A DNA stretch of 64,000 nucleotides. It comes from Billgrantia tianxiuensis. Its GTDB lineage: Bacteria; Pseudomonadota; Gammaproteobacteria; Pseudomonadales; Halomonadaceae. Positions 27,006 to 39,507 of this stretch are shown here, one piece after another. Under the pieces are notes generated by a model. That model was not told the DNA's origin, made no database searches, and saw nothing but the letters and a program-made list of their open reading frames with translations. The first letter of the stretch is position 1. Every line of letters begins with the position of its first letter. Location: contig NZ_CP035042.1 in NCBI RefSeq assembly GCF_009834345.1, positions 1,426,001 to 1,490,000 of the forward strand. The letters run 5' to 3'. Position numbers and translations under genes: made by a program.

Positions 27006-28583
27006 TCAAGCCTCGCGTTTGCCATCAACCAACCGTGACACACCCCAAGGATTGCCGTCACGCAGTACCTCGGGCAGCAGGCCCTGCGGCAGTGCCTGGT
27101 AGCACACCGGACGCAGGAAGCGGAAGATCGCCGCGCTGCCCACCGAGGTGGTGAGTGAGTCGGAGGTGGCCGGGAACGGGCCGCCGTGGACCATGGCGTG
27201 GCATACCTCGACCCCGGTGGGCCAGCCGTTGGCGAGGATCCGCCCCGCCTTGCGCTCGAGGATCGGCAGCAGGGCTTTTGCCGCGTCCAGGTCACCGTCG
27301 TCCATCTGCAGCGTGGCGGTGAGCTGGCCTTCGAGCTGCGAGGCAACTTGGCGCATCTCGTTCTGATCCGCGCACTCGATCACCAGCGAGGTGGCGCCGA
27401 ACACCTCCTCCTGAAGCTCGGGATCAGCGAGGAAGTCAGCCGCCGTGGTGACGAACAGTCCCGCCTGGCAGGAGTGAGCCGATTCACCGACCTGGCCACG
27501 CGCCGCTTCGCGTACCTTGCTGTTAGAGGAGAGCCGGCCCACGCCCTGCTCGTAGGCCGCGTGGATGCCCGGGGTGAGCATGGTCTGGGCGGCGCTGCCT
27601 GTCACGGCATCGCCCGCCGCCTCGACGAAGGCGTCGAGCTCAGGGCCCTTCACCGCGATGACCAGGCCCGGGTTGGTGCAGAACTGGCCGGCGCCCATGT
27701 TGAGCGAGGCGACGAAGCCCTCGGCGAGCGTCGCCCCGCGAGCGCGCAGCGCCTCGGGCAGCAGGAACACCGGGTTGATCGAGCTCATCTCGGCGTAGAC
27801 CGGGATCGGTTGGGGGCGGGCCTGGGCGGTTTTCATCAAGGCCGTGCCGCCACCGCGGGAGCCGGTGAAGCCGACGGCTTGAATGCGCGGGTCGGCGACC
27901 AGGGCCTGGCCGATCTCGTTACCCGAACCGAACAGCAGCGAGAACACGCCTTCCGGCAGGTCGCGTTTCTCGACGGCGCGCTGCACGGCACGACCGACCA
28001 GCTCGGAGGTGCCAGGGTGGGCGGAGTGACCCTTGACGATCACCGGGCAGCCGGCGGCCAGCGCCGAGGCGGTATCGCCGCCGGCCACGGAGAAGGCCAG
28101 CGGGAAGTTCGAGGCGCCGAACACGGCGACGGGGCCGAGCGGAATGTGGCGCTGGCGCAGGTCGGCGCGGGGCATCGGCTGGCGCTCGGGCAGCGCCGGA
28201 TCGAGGCGCAGGTCAAGCCATTCGCCGGCGCGCACCACCGAGGCGAACAGGCGCAGCTGGCCGCAGGTGCGGCCGCGCTCGCCTTCGAGGCGCGCCCGGG
28301 GCAAGCCGGTCTCGGCGATGGCGCGCTCGATCAGTTCGTCGCCGATGGCCTCGATCTCGCTGGCCACGGTTTCGAGAAACGCCGCACGCTGCTCCAGCGT
28401 CGTCTCGCGGTAGGTGCCGAACGCCGCCTCGGCCAGCGCACAGGCGCGCTCGACCTCGGCCTGGGTGCCGCCGGCATAGGTAGGCGCGAGCTGCTCGCCG
28501 GTGGCGGGGTTGACGGCGTGGATGGGCGTGGAACTGCCGCTGACGGCCTCGCGGCCGATCAGCATCTTGCCTTCCAGGGACAT
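27006..28583 (-). CDS. xylA: 2-oxoglutarate semialdehyde (2,5-dioxovalerate) dehydrogenase
   Basis: 525 aa, the long form typical of ketoglutarate semialdehyde dehydrogenases. Cys302 lies in [10 protein letters not shown]; the general-base glutamate is in [31 protein letters not shown] is the coenzyme region. It oxidises the semialdehyde from the FAH dehydratase to 2-oxoglutarate, the exit of the Weimberg pathway into the TCA cycle. The ATG at 28583 has AGGAG upstream. The operon runs dehydrogenase then dehydratase. The symbol follows Caulobacter usage and is not xylose isomerase. Confidence 0.9.
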   Translation of the reverse strand: MSLEGKMLIGREAVSGSSTPIHAVNPATGEQLAPTYAGGTQAEVERACALAEAAFGTYRETTLEQRAAFLETVASEIEAIGDELIERAIAETGLPRARLEGERGRTCGQLRLFASVVRAGEWLDLRLDPALPERQPMPRADLRQRHIPLGPVAVFGASNFPLAFSVAGGDTASALAAGCPVIVKGHSAHPGTSELVGRAVQRAVEKRDLPEGVFSLLFGSGNEIGQALVADPRIQAVGFTGSRGGGTALMKTAQARPQPIPVYAEMSSINPVFLLPEALRARGATLAEGFVASLNMGAGQFCTNPGLVIAVKGPELDAFVEAAGDAVTGSAAQTMLTPGIHAAYEQGVGRLSSNSKVREAARGQVGESAHSCQAGLFVTTAADFLADPELQEEVFGATSLVIECADQNEMRQVASQLEGQLTATLQMDDGDLDAAKALLPILERKAGRILANGWPTGVEVCHAMVHGGPFPATSDSLTTSVGSAAIFRFLRPVCYQALPQGLLPEVLRDGNPWGVSRLVDGKREA

Positions 28584-28672
28584 GGTGGGCTCCTACGGTT
28601 GTTGTCGATGAATGACTCGGACCGACGGGCGCATTTCCAGACGCCCGGGAGTATCCTGCGTGAGGCTCCGAC

Positions 28673-28749
28673 TAAGTTCAATCTCTTAACTTATATGTTG
28701 GGTTGGACTTTGGTCGCAGTGTCCTGGCCGGACAAGGCCGACAGGACAC
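28673..28749. promoter_or_regulatory. Promoter region of the dehydrogenase/dehydratase operon with two inverted repeats
   Basis: The 226-bp gap between the ROK gene end and the dehydrogenase start holds TAAGTT-N9-AACTTA (28673-28693) in an AT-rich stretch, a likely operator or promoter element. It also holds GTGTCCTG-N15-CAGGACAC (28719-28749), a perfect 8-bp stem that could be a terminator-like stem after the ROK gene or a second operator. Confidence 0.45.
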
Positions 28750-28809
28750 GAAGTTAACCTTGGATGATCCTGGCCGCCGGAGCAAGAAGGGGAGAGCCAG
28801 AGCCTGGCA

Positions 28810-30009
28810 CTAGATCAGGTCGCTCGGACCGTGAATGATGCTGGCCAGAACCTGGGCCGCGGCGCCGCGGGCGGCGATGAAGGTGGAGTCCTCGATCACC
28901 CGCAGGGGGACCTGCTGGGTCGTTCCCAACAACCTGTTCTGGTTGGCCTTGAAGTAGTCGAGGGCGGGAGACAGCAACGCTTCACCGAGCCGGGTCAGCG
29001 AGCCGCCCAGTACGATTTCCGAGGGGTTCTGGGTATGGTGAAGGTTGAGCAGCAGAATGCCCAGCGCTTCGCCGGCCCGGCGAAGCGTGACCTGCACGTC
29101 GGGATCATTGAGGCGGGGCAGCAGGGTTTCGATGAGGTCCTGCTCTTCGGCGATGCCCAGCGCGGCCCGAATCGACCAGCCGCTGACCAGGGTTTCGGCA
29201 CAACCGCGGTTGCCACAATGGCAGTAGAGACCGCCGGGTTGCAGCACGGTGTGGCCGATCTCACCGGCCAGACCCTGAACGCCGCGGGCCACCAGGGGCA
29301 AGTGGCTGCCCTCGACCATACCGCTGCCGATACCGGTGCCGGCGCTGACGTACATCAGCGATTCGGGGATATTGCCGGTGCGGAAGTAGAGTTCACCGAA
29401 GGCGGCCGACTTGGCTTCGTTGTCCATCAGCCAGGTGCCTTCCAGGTGCGGCAGGTGAGGGCGCAGCAGGTCGAGAAAGCGAATGTCGCGCCAACCCAGG
29501 TTGGGCGCCAGGCGTAGTACGGATTTGCCCGGTGCGATGGGACCTGGCAGTGCGACCCCCAGCCCCAGGCAGTGGCGACCCTTCACCGAAGCAGTGTGCA
29601 TCAGTCCGCGCAGCAGTTCCGCGAGCAGCTCGGCGGTGACCTCCGGCGTGGTGGGAACGAGGTGCTCGTGGTGCGACTCGAGTACCTGGCCGGAGAGGGT
29701 ACAGGCCACCAAGCGCAGGCCGTGCACGCCCACTTCGGCACCGAACAGGACATGGTTGTCGTCATTGAGGTGCAGGGCGCGCCCCGGTCGGCCGCCGCTA
29801 CTCTTCTGCAGCTCGCCCTCGCGCAGCCAGCCTTGATGCAGCAGCGACTGTACGCCGGCGCCGACGGTGGCCTTGGTGAGTTGGGCCAGGGTGGCGATGT
29901 CGGCCCGGGTGAGTCCGGGAGTACGACGTACCAGTTCGAGGATGGCGCTGCGATTGAGCCGTTTGAGGAAGTGTAGGTCGCCCGCTTTGTGCTGGTAGCT
30001 GGTTGACAT
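28810..30009 (-). CDS. ROK family transcriptional regulator (XylR-like)
   Basis: 399 aa from the ATG at 30009; the frame is open to a TTG at 30159 but that part shows no family sequence. The N-terminal winged helix ([19 protein letters not shown], then [14 protein letters not shown]) is followed by a ROK sugar domain with [10 protein letters not shown] and the zinc motif [12 protein letters not shown]. The ribosome site is weak. It is divergent from xylose dehydrogenase copy 1, and TTAGT-N11-ACTAA sites before both xylB copies resemble half-sites used by ROK-type XylR. It probably represses the xylose genes in the absence of xylose. Confidence 0.88.
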   Translation of the reverse strand: MSTSYQHKAGDLHFLKRLNRSAILELVRRTPGLTRADIATLAQLTKATVGAGVQSLLHQGWLREGELQKSSGGRPGRALHLNDDNHVLFGAEVGVHGLRLVACTLSGQVLESHHEHLVPTTPEVTAELLAELLRGLMHTASVKGRHCLGLGVALPGPIAPGKSVLRLAPNLGWRDIRFLDLLRPHLPHLEGTWLMDNEAKSAAFGELYFRTGNIPESLMYVSAGTGIGSGMVEGSHLPLVARGVQGLAGEIGHTVLQPGGLYCHCGNRGCAETLVSGWSIRAALGIAEEQDLIETLLPRLNDPDVQVTLRRAGEALGILLLNLHHTQNPSEIVLGGSLTRLGEALLSPALDYFKANQNRLLGTTQQVPLRVIEDSTFIAARGAAAQVLASIIHGPSDLI

Positions 30010-30215
30010 GTGAATGAGCCCTGCAATTGGCACATCGGGGCGCCGCGGAAAGTGAAAGCCGAACGTGTTTCGTCGCGCACCGATGATGCCATTCGATGGG
30101 GAGGCGCGCGAGGTTTTCACCAAGACGTTCACGGTGCGGATGTCGTCGGTTGGTTTCAAGATTAAACGAATTCCGATTCATCATCTACGCTTCTATCGGC
30201 CGAGGCATGCCCAAA

Positions 30216-30273
30216 AATGAGACGTAACTGTTCTTTCCCGGTGAATAAAAGGGATTTAGACCAACGTCTCATT
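30216..30273. promoter_or_regulatory. Spaced 10-bp inverted repeat AATGAGACGT / ACGTCTCATT
   Basis: AATGAGACGT (30216-30225) and ACGTCTCATT (30264-30273) are exact reverse complements 38 bp apart, in the 328-bp region between the divergent ROK and xylB genes. AACGTCTCATT also occurs before xylB copy 2 (41137-41147), at a similar distance from the TTAGT site. Probably a protein-binding element or a promoter box shared by both copies. Confidence 0.5.
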
Positions 30274-30305
30274 GTCGCTTTGCAAGGTGATGTTCATTCT
30301 GCCGC

Positions 30306-30326
30306 TTAGTAAAGAGATAAAACTAA
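30306..30326 (+). promoter_or_regulatory. Candidate ROK/XylR operator before xylB copy 1
   Basis: TTAGT-N11-ACTAA (arms extend to CTTAGT/ACTAAG) ends 11 bp before the start codon and abuts the ribosome site. The same arms and spacing occur at 41177-41197 and, with one change, at 38042-38062. TTAGT half-sites are known for ROK-family XylR in Bacillus, though with wider spacing. Confidence 0.6.
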
Positions 30327-30337
30327 GTGGAGAAAGC

Positions 30338-31108
30338 ATGAACAACGACGCGGCGCGTTACCCCAGCCTCGAGCAGCGGGTGGTCTTCATTACTGGCGGC
30401 GGTAGCGGCATCGGCGCCGAGCTGACCCGATCCTTTCATCGACAGGGGGCTCGAGTCGCTTTCGTTGACATCGATGACGCCTCCAGCCAGGCGCTGGTGG
30501 AACAGCTCAAGGCGGAAACCGGTCGGGCACCGCATTACTGGCGCTGCGACATTCGCGATGTCGAGGCCCTGCAAGGTGTGATCGCCGAGGTGGGGCGTGA
30601 GCTGGGACCGATCCACACCCTGGTCAACAACGCCGCCAACGACGATCGCCATACCTGGCAGGAGGTCGACGTCGCCTACTGGGACGAGCGCATGTCGCTC
30701 AACTTGCGGCCGATGTTCTTCGCCGCGCAGGCAGCGGCTCACCAGATGATCGAGGCCGGCGGCGGTTCGATCGTCAATTTCGGCTCGATTAGCGTGCAGA
30801 TGGCCATTCCCGAATTGTCGACCTACGTCACGGCCAAGGCTGCCGTGCATGGGCTGACCCGCAGCCTGGCCCGCGACCTGGGGCGCTACAACATTCGCGT
30901 CAACACCCTGGTGCCCGGCTCGATCCTGACCGAGCGTCAACTGCAGAAGTGGATAGGCCCGGAGGAGGAGGCGTCGATCCAGGCCCATCAGTGCCTGAAG
31001 CTGCGACTCGAGCCTCGGCACATCGCCCCGGTCGCACTGTTCCTGGCCAGCGCCGAGAGCGCGGCAATCACCGGCCAGGAACTCGCCGTGGACGGTGGTT
31101 GGGGCTGA
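30338..31108 (+). CDS. xylB: D-xylose 1-dehydrogenase, SDR family (copy 1)
   Basis: 256 aa. It follows the Caulobacter xylose dehydrogenase pattern: ITGGGSGIGAELT at 18-30, NNAANDDRH at 97-105, YWDERMSLNLRPMFF at 114-128, catalytic Ser150, Tyr163 and Lys167, and a C-terminal VDGGWG. It oxidises D-xylose to xylonolactone. The ATG at 30338 follows GGAGA. It is the first gene of the xyloside uptake operon and is divergent from the ROK regulator. A 470-bp stretch (30536-31005) is identical base for base to the copy at 41212, while the ends differ, which suggests gene conversion. Confidence 0.9.
   Translation: MNNDAARYPSLEQRVVFITGGGSGIGAELTRSFHRQGARVAFVDIDDASSQALVEQLKAETGRAPHYWRCDIRDVEALQGVIAEVGRELGPIHTLVNNAANDDRHTWQEVDVAYWDERMSLNLRPMFFAAQAAAHQMIEAGGGSIVNFGSISVQMAIPELSTYVTAKAAVHGLTRSLARDLGRYNIRVNTLVPGSILTERQLQKWIGPEEEASIQAHQCLKLRLEPRHIAPVALFLASAESAAITGQELAVDGGWG
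30536..31005 (+). repeat. 470-bp identical tract shared by the two xylB genes (first copy)
   Basis: Every base from 30536 to 31005 equals 41410 to 41879, third codon positions included. Outside the tract the two genes differ at many positions on both sides. The constant offset is 10,874 bp and both copies point the same way. Confidence 0.95.
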
Positions 31109-31121
31109 GCTGCAAAGGTTC

Positions 31122-31140
31122 GCCAACGACAAACGTTGGC
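31122..31140 (+). promoter_or_regulatory. Small hairpin or operator after xylB copy 1
   Basis: GCCAACG-ACAAA-CGTTGGC is a perfect 7-bp inverted repeat, 13 bp after the xylB stop and 84 bp before the binding-protein gene. It could be an intercistronic stem or an operator for a second promoter. No T-run follows. Confidence 0.45.
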
Positions 31141-31223
31141 AGCAACGTTCATAACCACGTTTACAACAAGATTCGCAACAACGAGGTGCATTCATGCGCT
31201 TACAACACAACAAGGAGCTCGCC

Positions 31224-32516
31224 ATGCACATGTCAAAACAACGCGCGTCTCAGCCGGCGCGCGGAAAGCGCTGGCTGGCCGCGGCGCTTGCCGTCTCTTC
31301 CGGACTTGCGGCGTTCGTCGCGGCAGCCGATACCACCGTGCGGGTACTGCGGGTCGAGATCAGTGACGTCGAGAAGCAGTACTATGCCGATGTCGTCGCC
31401 GAGTACGAGGCGCAGAATCCAGGCGTCAATGTGGTCTTCGAGTACATCGCCAACGAGGCCTACAAGACGCGTCTGCCCACCCTGCTGCAATCCAACCAGC
31501 GCCCCGACATCTTCTACAGCTGGGGCGGCGAGGGGCTGCGCGACCAGGTCGAGGCGGGCTTCGTGCGCGACCTCACCGAGGAGATGCAGGATGGTTGGCA
31601 GGATCTCTACCCCGAGTCGGCCGTGCGCGCCTTCACCCTGGACGATCGTGTCTACGGCGCGCCGCTCTATGCCACCGTGGTGGGCTTTTGGGCCAATACC
31701 GCACTGACCGAGCAGGCCGGCGTCGATATCGACGCCATCGAGACCTGGGAAGATCTGCAGCAGGCGGTGACCACCCTGCGCGAAAGCGGCATCACTCCTG
31801 CTGTGGTGGGCGGTCAGGATGGCTGGCCGATGCACTTCTACTGGGGCTACCTGGCCACGCGGCTGGCCGGCGGTGAGGGCATCGAGGCGGCCAAGCAGGG
31901 CGAGAACGGCGGCTTCGAGGGCGAGCCCTTCGTGCGTGCCGGCGAGCTATTGCAGGCGTTCGTCGAACTCAATCCCTTCCAGTCGGGCTTCATGGCGACT
32001 TCCTACGAGCGCGCCAGCGCCATGTTCGGCGATGGCGAGGCGGCCCTGCACCTGATGGGTGACTGGGACTACATCCCCTCCAAGGAGCGCTCGATGACGG
32101 GCGAGGGCGTGCCCGACGAGGACCTCGAGTTCATTCGCTTTCCCCGGGTGGACGATGGCGCCGGCAACGATGACAGCTTCGGCGGCATGAACGGCTTCGC
32201 CGTGACCCGCGACGCTTCCGACGAGGCGGTGGACTTCCTGCGCTTCCTGCTCAACGAGGAGAACCAGCGCGAGGCGGCGCGGCTCGGCATCTTCGTGCCG
32301 GTAGCCCACGGCTCCGAGGAGGAACTCGATACGCCCTATGCGCGCAAGGTGGCGCAGATCCTCAGCGAATCCAACTTCCATCAGGTGTTCCTCGACCAGG
32401 CGCTGGGCACTTCCGTCGGTGCCACGGTAAACGACATCAGCGGCGACCTGGCGCAGGGCGAGATCACGCCCGAGGAGGCGGCTGCCCAGGTCGAAGAGGC
32501 CTGGATGTTCCGCTGA
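31224..32516 (+). CDS. Carbohydrate ABC transporter substrate-binding protein (MalE-like, xyloside)
   Basis: 430 aa. Signal peptide with a long positive N-region ends near residue 35 (AFVAAA). The mature protein is a cluster B sugar-binding protein (NPGVNVVFEYIANEAYKTRL, then RPDIFYSWGG). Three starts are in frame; the ATG at 31224 follows AAGGAG by six bases. It begins a binding protein/two permeases/GH43/ATPase/epimerase run. The neighbouring intracellular beta-xylosidase suggests xylobiose or short xylo-oligosaccharides as cargo rather than free xylose. Confidence 0.88.
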   Translation: MHMSKQRASQPARGKRWLAAALAVSSGLAAFVAAADTTVRVLRVEISDVEKQYYADVVAEYEAQNPGVNVVFEYIANEAYKTRLPTLLQSNQRPDIFYSWGGEGLRDQVEAGFVRDLTEEMQDGWQDLYPESAVRAFTLDDRVYGAPLYATVVGFWANTALTEQAGVDIDAIETWEDLQQAVTTLRESGITPAVVGGQDGWPMHFYWGYLATRLAGGEGIEAAKQGENGGFEGEPFVRAGELLQAFVELNPFQSGFMATSYERASAMFGDGEAALHLMGDWDYIPSKERSMTGEGVPDEDLEFIRFPRVDDGAGNDDSFGGMNGFAVTRDASDEAVDFLRFLLNEENQREAARLGIFVPVAHGSEEELDTPYARKVAQILSESNFHQVFLDQALGTSVGATVNDISGDLAQGEITPEEAAAQVEEAWMFR

Positions 32517-32552
32517 GCCGTTCGTCGGACGCATCCACGAACCCTGAGCATG

Positions 32553-32580
32553 CCCGGTGCCGCGCTCACGCCGCGCCGGG
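32553..32580 (+). promoter_or_regulatory. Intercistronic hairpin after the binding-protein gene
   Basis: Stem CCCGGTGC / GCGCCGGG (32553-32560 with 32573-32580, one G-T pair) lies between the binding-protein gene and the first permease gene. Its position matches RNA stems that raise binding-protein levels over membrane subunits. No T-run. Confidence 0.45.
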
Positions 32581-32605
32581 CCCCGTTCTCCGAAGGGAAT
32601 CCGCC

Positions 32606-33538
32606 ATGAGTACCCTGACCCGACCTGCCGTGCACAGGAGAAGCAACACCGATCGCCTGCGGCAGGGGCTGGCCAACGGCAAGTTCACCGCCGTGCTGAT
32701 CCTGCTGCCCCCGGCGCTGATCCTGTTCTCGCTGTTCGTCATCCTGCCGCTGGCCGATGCAGCCTACTACAGTGCCTTCTCCTGGAACGGCTACGGCACG
32801 CCGACCAACTTCGTCGGCACCCAGAACTACGAGCGGCTGCTCGACCACTCGGTGTTCCATACTGCGCTGTGGAACACCGCCAAGCTGATTCTCGTCTCGC
32901 TGCTGCTGCAGATGCCGCTGGCGCTGGGCCTGGCGCTGCTGGTGTATCGCAAGACCCCGACCAACACCCTGTTCCGGCTGGTGTTCTTCCTGCCCTACAT
33001 TCTAGCTGAGGTGGCCGCCGGGCTGATCTGGAGTTTCGTCTTCGACGGCGACTATGGCATCACCGCCTTCATGTTCCAGGCCCTGGGACAGGAGTCGGTC
33101 TACGTGCTGGCCGATCGCCAGTGGGCTTTCCCGGCGATCATGACGGTGATCGTATGGAAGTACTTCGGCTTCCACATGATGATCTACATCGCCGCGCTGC
33201 AGAGCGTGCCCAAGGACCTGATCGAAGCGGCCAAGCTCGAGGGTGCCAAGCCGCGTCAGGTGGCGCTGTTCGTGCAGATCCCGCTGATCAAGCACGCCAT
33301 CGTGGTGAGCGGCTTCTTCGCCATCATCGGTTCGCTGCAGATCTTCGACATCATCATCCCGATGACCAACGGCGGGCCGTCCAACTCGACCCATACCATC
33401 GTCACCTACCTCTACACCTTCGGCCTGTCGCGGCTCAACATCGGCTTCGGTAGCGCCGCCGCCGTGGTGCTGTTCGTGCTCGCCATCGGCATCGCGCTGT
33501 TCTACCAGCGCGCCACGGCGAAGGAGGAGCGGACATGA
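32606..33538 (+). CDS. Sugar ABC transporter permease 1 (MalF-like)
   Basis: 310 aa, six predicted membrane helices after a positive N-terminus. The EAA loop [20 protein letters not shown] near residue 207 is the site where the ATPase docks. It starts behind AAGGGA and its stop overlaps the next permease start (ATGA). It forms a heterodimer with the product of 33535 in the predicted xyloside importer. Confidence 0.92.
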   Translation: MSTLTRPAVHRRSNTDRLRQGLANGKFTAVLILLPPALILFSLFVILPLADAAYYSAFSWNGYGTPTNFVGTQNYERLLDHSVFHTALWNTAKLILVSLLLQMPLALGLALLVYRKTPTNTLFRLVFFLPYILAEVAAGLIWSFVFDGDYGITAFMFQALGQESVYVLADRQWAFPAIMTVIVWKYFGFHMMIYIAALQSVPKDLIEAAKLEGAKPRQVALFVQIPLIKHAIVVSGFFAIIGSLQIFDIIIPMTNGGPSNSTHTIVTYLYTFGLSRLNIGFGSAAAVVLFVLAIGIALFYQRATAKEERT

Positions 33539-34362
33539 GCAGCGCGACCTTCCGCAACACCCTGCGCGTGATCGTGTTGATCCTGGTGGCCAGCCTGGTC
33601 ATCGGCCCGCTGCTGGCGTCCTTCTTCGGCGGCTTCAAGAGCAACGCCGAGCTGCGCACCAATCCGCTGTGGCTGCCCGACGCCTGGAATCCGCAGAACT
33701 ACGTTGCGATCTTCCTCGACGGCAATTTCTGGCGCTACATGGGCAACTCGTTCTTCATCTCGTCGATGACGGTGCTGCTGACCCTGGTAGTGGGCGCGGC
33801 GGCGGCCTACGTGTTCTCGCAGATCCGCTTCTTCGGCTCGAGGATGATCCACTCCTACCTGCTGCTGGGGCTGATGTTCCCCTTCGCTGCGGCGATCCTG
33901 CCGCTGTTCATCAAGGTGCGCGACCTGGGTCTGCTGGATACCTACTGGGCGGTGATCCTGCCGCAGACCGCCTTCGGTCTGTCGCTGGCGATCCTGCTGT
34001 TCAAGGCGTTCTTCGATCAGCTGCCCAAGGAGCTGTTCGAGGCCGCCTACGTCGATGGCTGCAGTTACCTGCGCTTCTTCTGGTCGTTCACCTTGCCGCT
34101 GTCGACGCCGATCCTGGCCACCGTGGGGGTGTTCGTCTTCGTGCAGAGCTGGAACAACTTCCTGCTGCCGCTGGTGGTGCTCAACGACCGCTCCATCTAC
34201 ACCTGGCCGCTGGGCATGATGCAGTTCCAGGGCGAGTACCTGACCCAGTGGAACATGATCCTGGCGTTCGTGACGCTGACCATCACGCCGGCGGTGATCT
34301 TCTTCCTCGCCGCGCAGAAATACATCGTGGCCGGACTGACCGGCGGCTCCGTCAAGGGATGA
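33535..34362 (+). CDS. Sugar ABC transporter permease 2 (MalG-like)
   Basis: 275 aa, six helices. The EAA-type loop [21 protein letters not shown] is near residue 170, and the protein ends in the typical ...[20 protein letters not shown] of MalG-like subunits. The start overlaps the previous gene, and its stop is followed within six bases by the GH43 start, so the genes are tightly coupled. Confidence 0.92.
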   Translation: MSSATFRNTLRVIVLILVASLVIGPLLASFFGGFKSNAELRTNPLWLPDAWNPQNYVAIFLDGNFWRYMGNSFFISSMTVLLTLVVGAAAAYVFSQIRFFGSRMIHSYLLLGLMFPFAAAILPLFIKVRDLGLLDTYWAVILPQTAFGLSLAILLFKAFFDQLPKELFEAAYVDGCSYLRFFWSFTLPLSTPILATVGVFVFVQSWNNFLLPLVVLNDRSIYTWPLGMMQFQGEYLTQWNMILAFVTLTITPAVIFFLAAQKYIVAGLTGGSVKG

Positions 34363-34367
34363 CACCG

Positions 34368-35983
34368 ATGACCGATACCATCCGCAACCCGATTCTCCCC
34401 GGCTTCAACCCCGATCCCTCGATCTGCCGGGTCGGTGAGGACTACTACATCGCCACCTCCACCTTCGAGTGGTACCCGGGGGTGCAGATCCACCACTCGC
34501 GGGACCTGGCCAACTGGCGGCTGGTGAGCCGGCCGCTGGCCCGGGCCGCCCAGCTCGACATGCGCGGCAATCCCGACTCCTGCGGCATCTGGGCACCTTG
34601 CCTGACCATGCCGACGGCTTGTTCTGGCTGATCTACACCGACATGAAGCGCTACGAGGGCAACTTCAAGGACGGCCACAACTACCTGGTCACCGCGCCCG
34701 CCATCGAGGGACCCTGGAGCGATCCGGTGTATCTCAACTCCAGCGGCTTCGACCCCTCGCTGTTCCACGATGACGACGGCCGCAAGTGGCTGGTCAACCT
34801 CAAGTGGGACTATCGCCAGCGCGAGGGCGGTGACCGTTTCGGTGGCATCCTGCTGCAGGAGTACGACGTCGAGCGCAGGCAACTGGTCGGCCCGATCCGC
34901 AACATCTTCGCCGGCACCGAGATGAAGCTCACCGAGGGGCCGCACCTCTATCGCCGCGACGGCTGGTACCACCTGTTGGTGGCCGAGGGCGGTACCGGCT
35001 ACGACCACGCCGTGACCATGGCGCGCTCGCGCGAGATCGCCGGCCCCTATGAGGTACACCCGGACAACCCGGTGCTGACCACACGCCAGGATCCGGACAA
35101 CCCGCTGCAGCGCGCCGGCCACGCCGATCTAGTCGATACGCCGGAAGGCGGGACTTTCATGGTGCACCTGTGCGGACGGCCGCTGCCCGGCACGCGCCGC
35201 TCGCCGCTGGGACGCGAGACGGCGATCCAGCGTGTCGAGTGGGGTGAGGATGGCTGGCTGCGCCTGGCCCATGGCGGCAATGCGCCGGCACTGGAGATTG
35301 CCATTTCTAGTGTCAAGAACGGTGTGACGCAGCAGGCCCCGGCCGAGGAGGAGCGCTACACCTTCGCACCCGGCGCGCTGCCGGCGGACTTCCAGTGGCT
35401 GCGCAGCCCCGAGCCCGAGCGGCTGTTCTCGCTCGACGCGCGGCCCGGCTACCTGCGCCTTTTCGGTCGCGAGTCGGTGGGCTCCTGGTTCGAGCAGGCG
35501 CTGGTGGCAAGGCGCCAGGACAGCTGGCACTGTGGCGCCGAGACCGAACTCGAATTCGAGCCCGACGACATCCAGCAGTTCGCCGGTCTGATCGCCTACT
35601 ACAACCGCTTCAAGTTCCACTATCTCGCGGTGAGCCTGAACGATGAGGGCGACAAGATGCTCAGCGTGATGAGCTGCCACGACGAGTGGCCCAGCGGGCA
35701 GCTCGACATCGCCGAGGCCGGCGTGGCGCTCGAGCCTGGCCTGTCGGTGCGTCTCGGCCTCGATATCCGCGAACGCGAGTTGCAGTTCCGCTTCGCTCAG
35801 GGCAGCACCGGGTGGCAGCCGGTCGGTCCGGTGCTGGACGCCGGGCTGCTCTCGGACGAAGGCAGCGGTCGCGCCCACGGCTACTTCACCGGCAACTTCC
35901 TGGGCATGGCGGCTCATGACATCAGCGGGCGCGCCACGCCGGCGGACTTCGCCGCGTTCCGCTATCGCCGCAATGCCCGCTGA
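34368..35983 (+). CDS. GH43 beta-xylosidase, interrupted by a one-base loss
   Basis: Two frames join into one GH43 enzyme of about 538 aa, the usual length of intracellular XynB-type xylosidases: a five-bladed propeller followed by a beta-sandwich. The catalytic base Asp16 (FNPDPS), Asp129 (SGFDPSLF) and acid Glu190 (TEGPHLY) are all present. No signal peptide is seen. The shift is at 34605-34608, where ACC-CAT has lost one C; restoring it gives [13 protein letters not shown]. It lies within an importer operon, so xylo-oligosaccharides are probably cut inside the cell. An indel in the read is likelier than a pseudogene. As read, the first frame stops at 34631. Confidence 0.87.
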
Positions 35984-36034
35984 ACCCGATTACGCCCACA
36001 ACCAAACATAACAGGCGCCAAGACGAGACATGCT

Positions 36035-37075
<1,041 letters not shown>

Positions 37076-37095
37076 ACCGGGGGGAGCGAAACGCC

Positions 37096-37994
37096 ATGAC
37101 GATCACACTCGACAACGGCAGGCTGCGGCTGGTGGTCAACCCGCTGGTCGGTGGCTCCGTGGTGCGCTTCGACAGGCTCACCGAGCACGGCCCCGAGCCG
37201 CTGATGCGCCCGGGCGACGACACCGAGCGCGACCCCAACCGACTTGCCCTGTATCCGCTGGTGCCGTGGTCCAACCGTATCGGCGGGGGCGGCTTCACCT
37301 GGCAGGGTCGCCACTATCCGCTTGAGGCCAATCTTCCCGGCGAACCCCTGCCGATCCACGGTGACGGTTGGCAACAGGCCTGGCAGGTGGAAGAGCAGAG
37401 CGACACGCTGCTGAAACTCGGCCTGCGCTCCTCGCACCAGCCACCGTTCGACTACCGGGCGGAGCTGACCTATCGCCTGGCGGACGACACGCTCGAGGTG
37501 GCCCTCGCCGTGACCCATCTGGGAGAGCCGCCGGTTCCCTATGGCCTGGGCCTGCATCCCTGGTTCCCGCGCAGCGCCGACGTGCGTCTCGAGGCTACCG
37601 CCGAGGGGGTGTGGGAGGTCGACGCCGACCAATTGCCCACCGGGTGGCGTCGGCTCGAGGCAACCGAGAGCTGGAACTTCTCGCGGGGCAAGAGGCTGCC
37701 GAGCGACAGGATCGACAACCTCTTCACCGGCTGGAACGGTCGGGCCGAGCTGAGTTGGCCCGAGCGCGGCGTGACGCTCGAGGTGCGTGCCGATACCTCG
37801 CGCTATCTGGTTTTCTCGCCCGGTGCGCAGGCGGATTTCTTCTGCTTCGAGCCGGTGTCCCACGACGTCGATGCCCACCGTTTCACCGACTCTCCCTCCC
37901 AGGGCCTTACCTCCGAAGGGACGGGCCTGGTGACTCTGGGGAAGGGGAGCGCTGTACGATGCGCTGCCGCATTCGCTGTCTCGTCGGTTCCTGA
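37096..37994 (+). CDS. Aldose 1-epimerase family protein, 3' end shifted by a one-base loss
   Basis: Galactose mutarotase-like fold: PWSNRIGGGGFTWQG near residue 55, the catalytic His of PIHGDGW near residue 90, GLGLHPWFPR with the second His near 153, and a late Glu in FCFEPVSHDVDAH. It would speed anomer exchange of xylose released by GH43. As read, the frame runs to 38109 into the porin start, with an unrelated AT-rich-derived tail. One extra G in the run at 37938-37941 gives LGEGERCTMRCRIRCLVGS and a stop at 37994, a normal 299-aa length. That end is preferred. Confidence 0.78.
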
Positions 37995-38041
37995 ATCCAC
38001 CCATCGCTATGGAGGAGCTGTAACGTTAACGCCTCGATCAC

Positions 38042-39428
<1,387 letters not shown>

Positions 39429-39469
39429 AGCGCACTCAGGCACCCTTCATCGCGGGGTTTCTTCCCCTT

Positions 39470-39487
39470 GGCGCCCGTCCGGGCGCC
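39470..39487 (+). terminator. Rho-independent terminator after the porin gene
   Basis: Stem GGCGCCC / GGGCGCC with a GTCC loop, followed by CTTTT (to 39492). It lies 41 bp after the porin stop and 20 bp before the MFS gene, so it may limit rather than fully stop transcription. Confidence 0.7.
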
Positions 39488-39507
39488 CTTTTCCCGGAGT
39501 ACGTGTC

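Noticed and set aside
38021..38038. AACGCCTCGAT as a third copy of the AACGTCTCATT box before the porin
   Set aside because: It has three mismatches and a different distance to the TTAGT site, so it was not counted.
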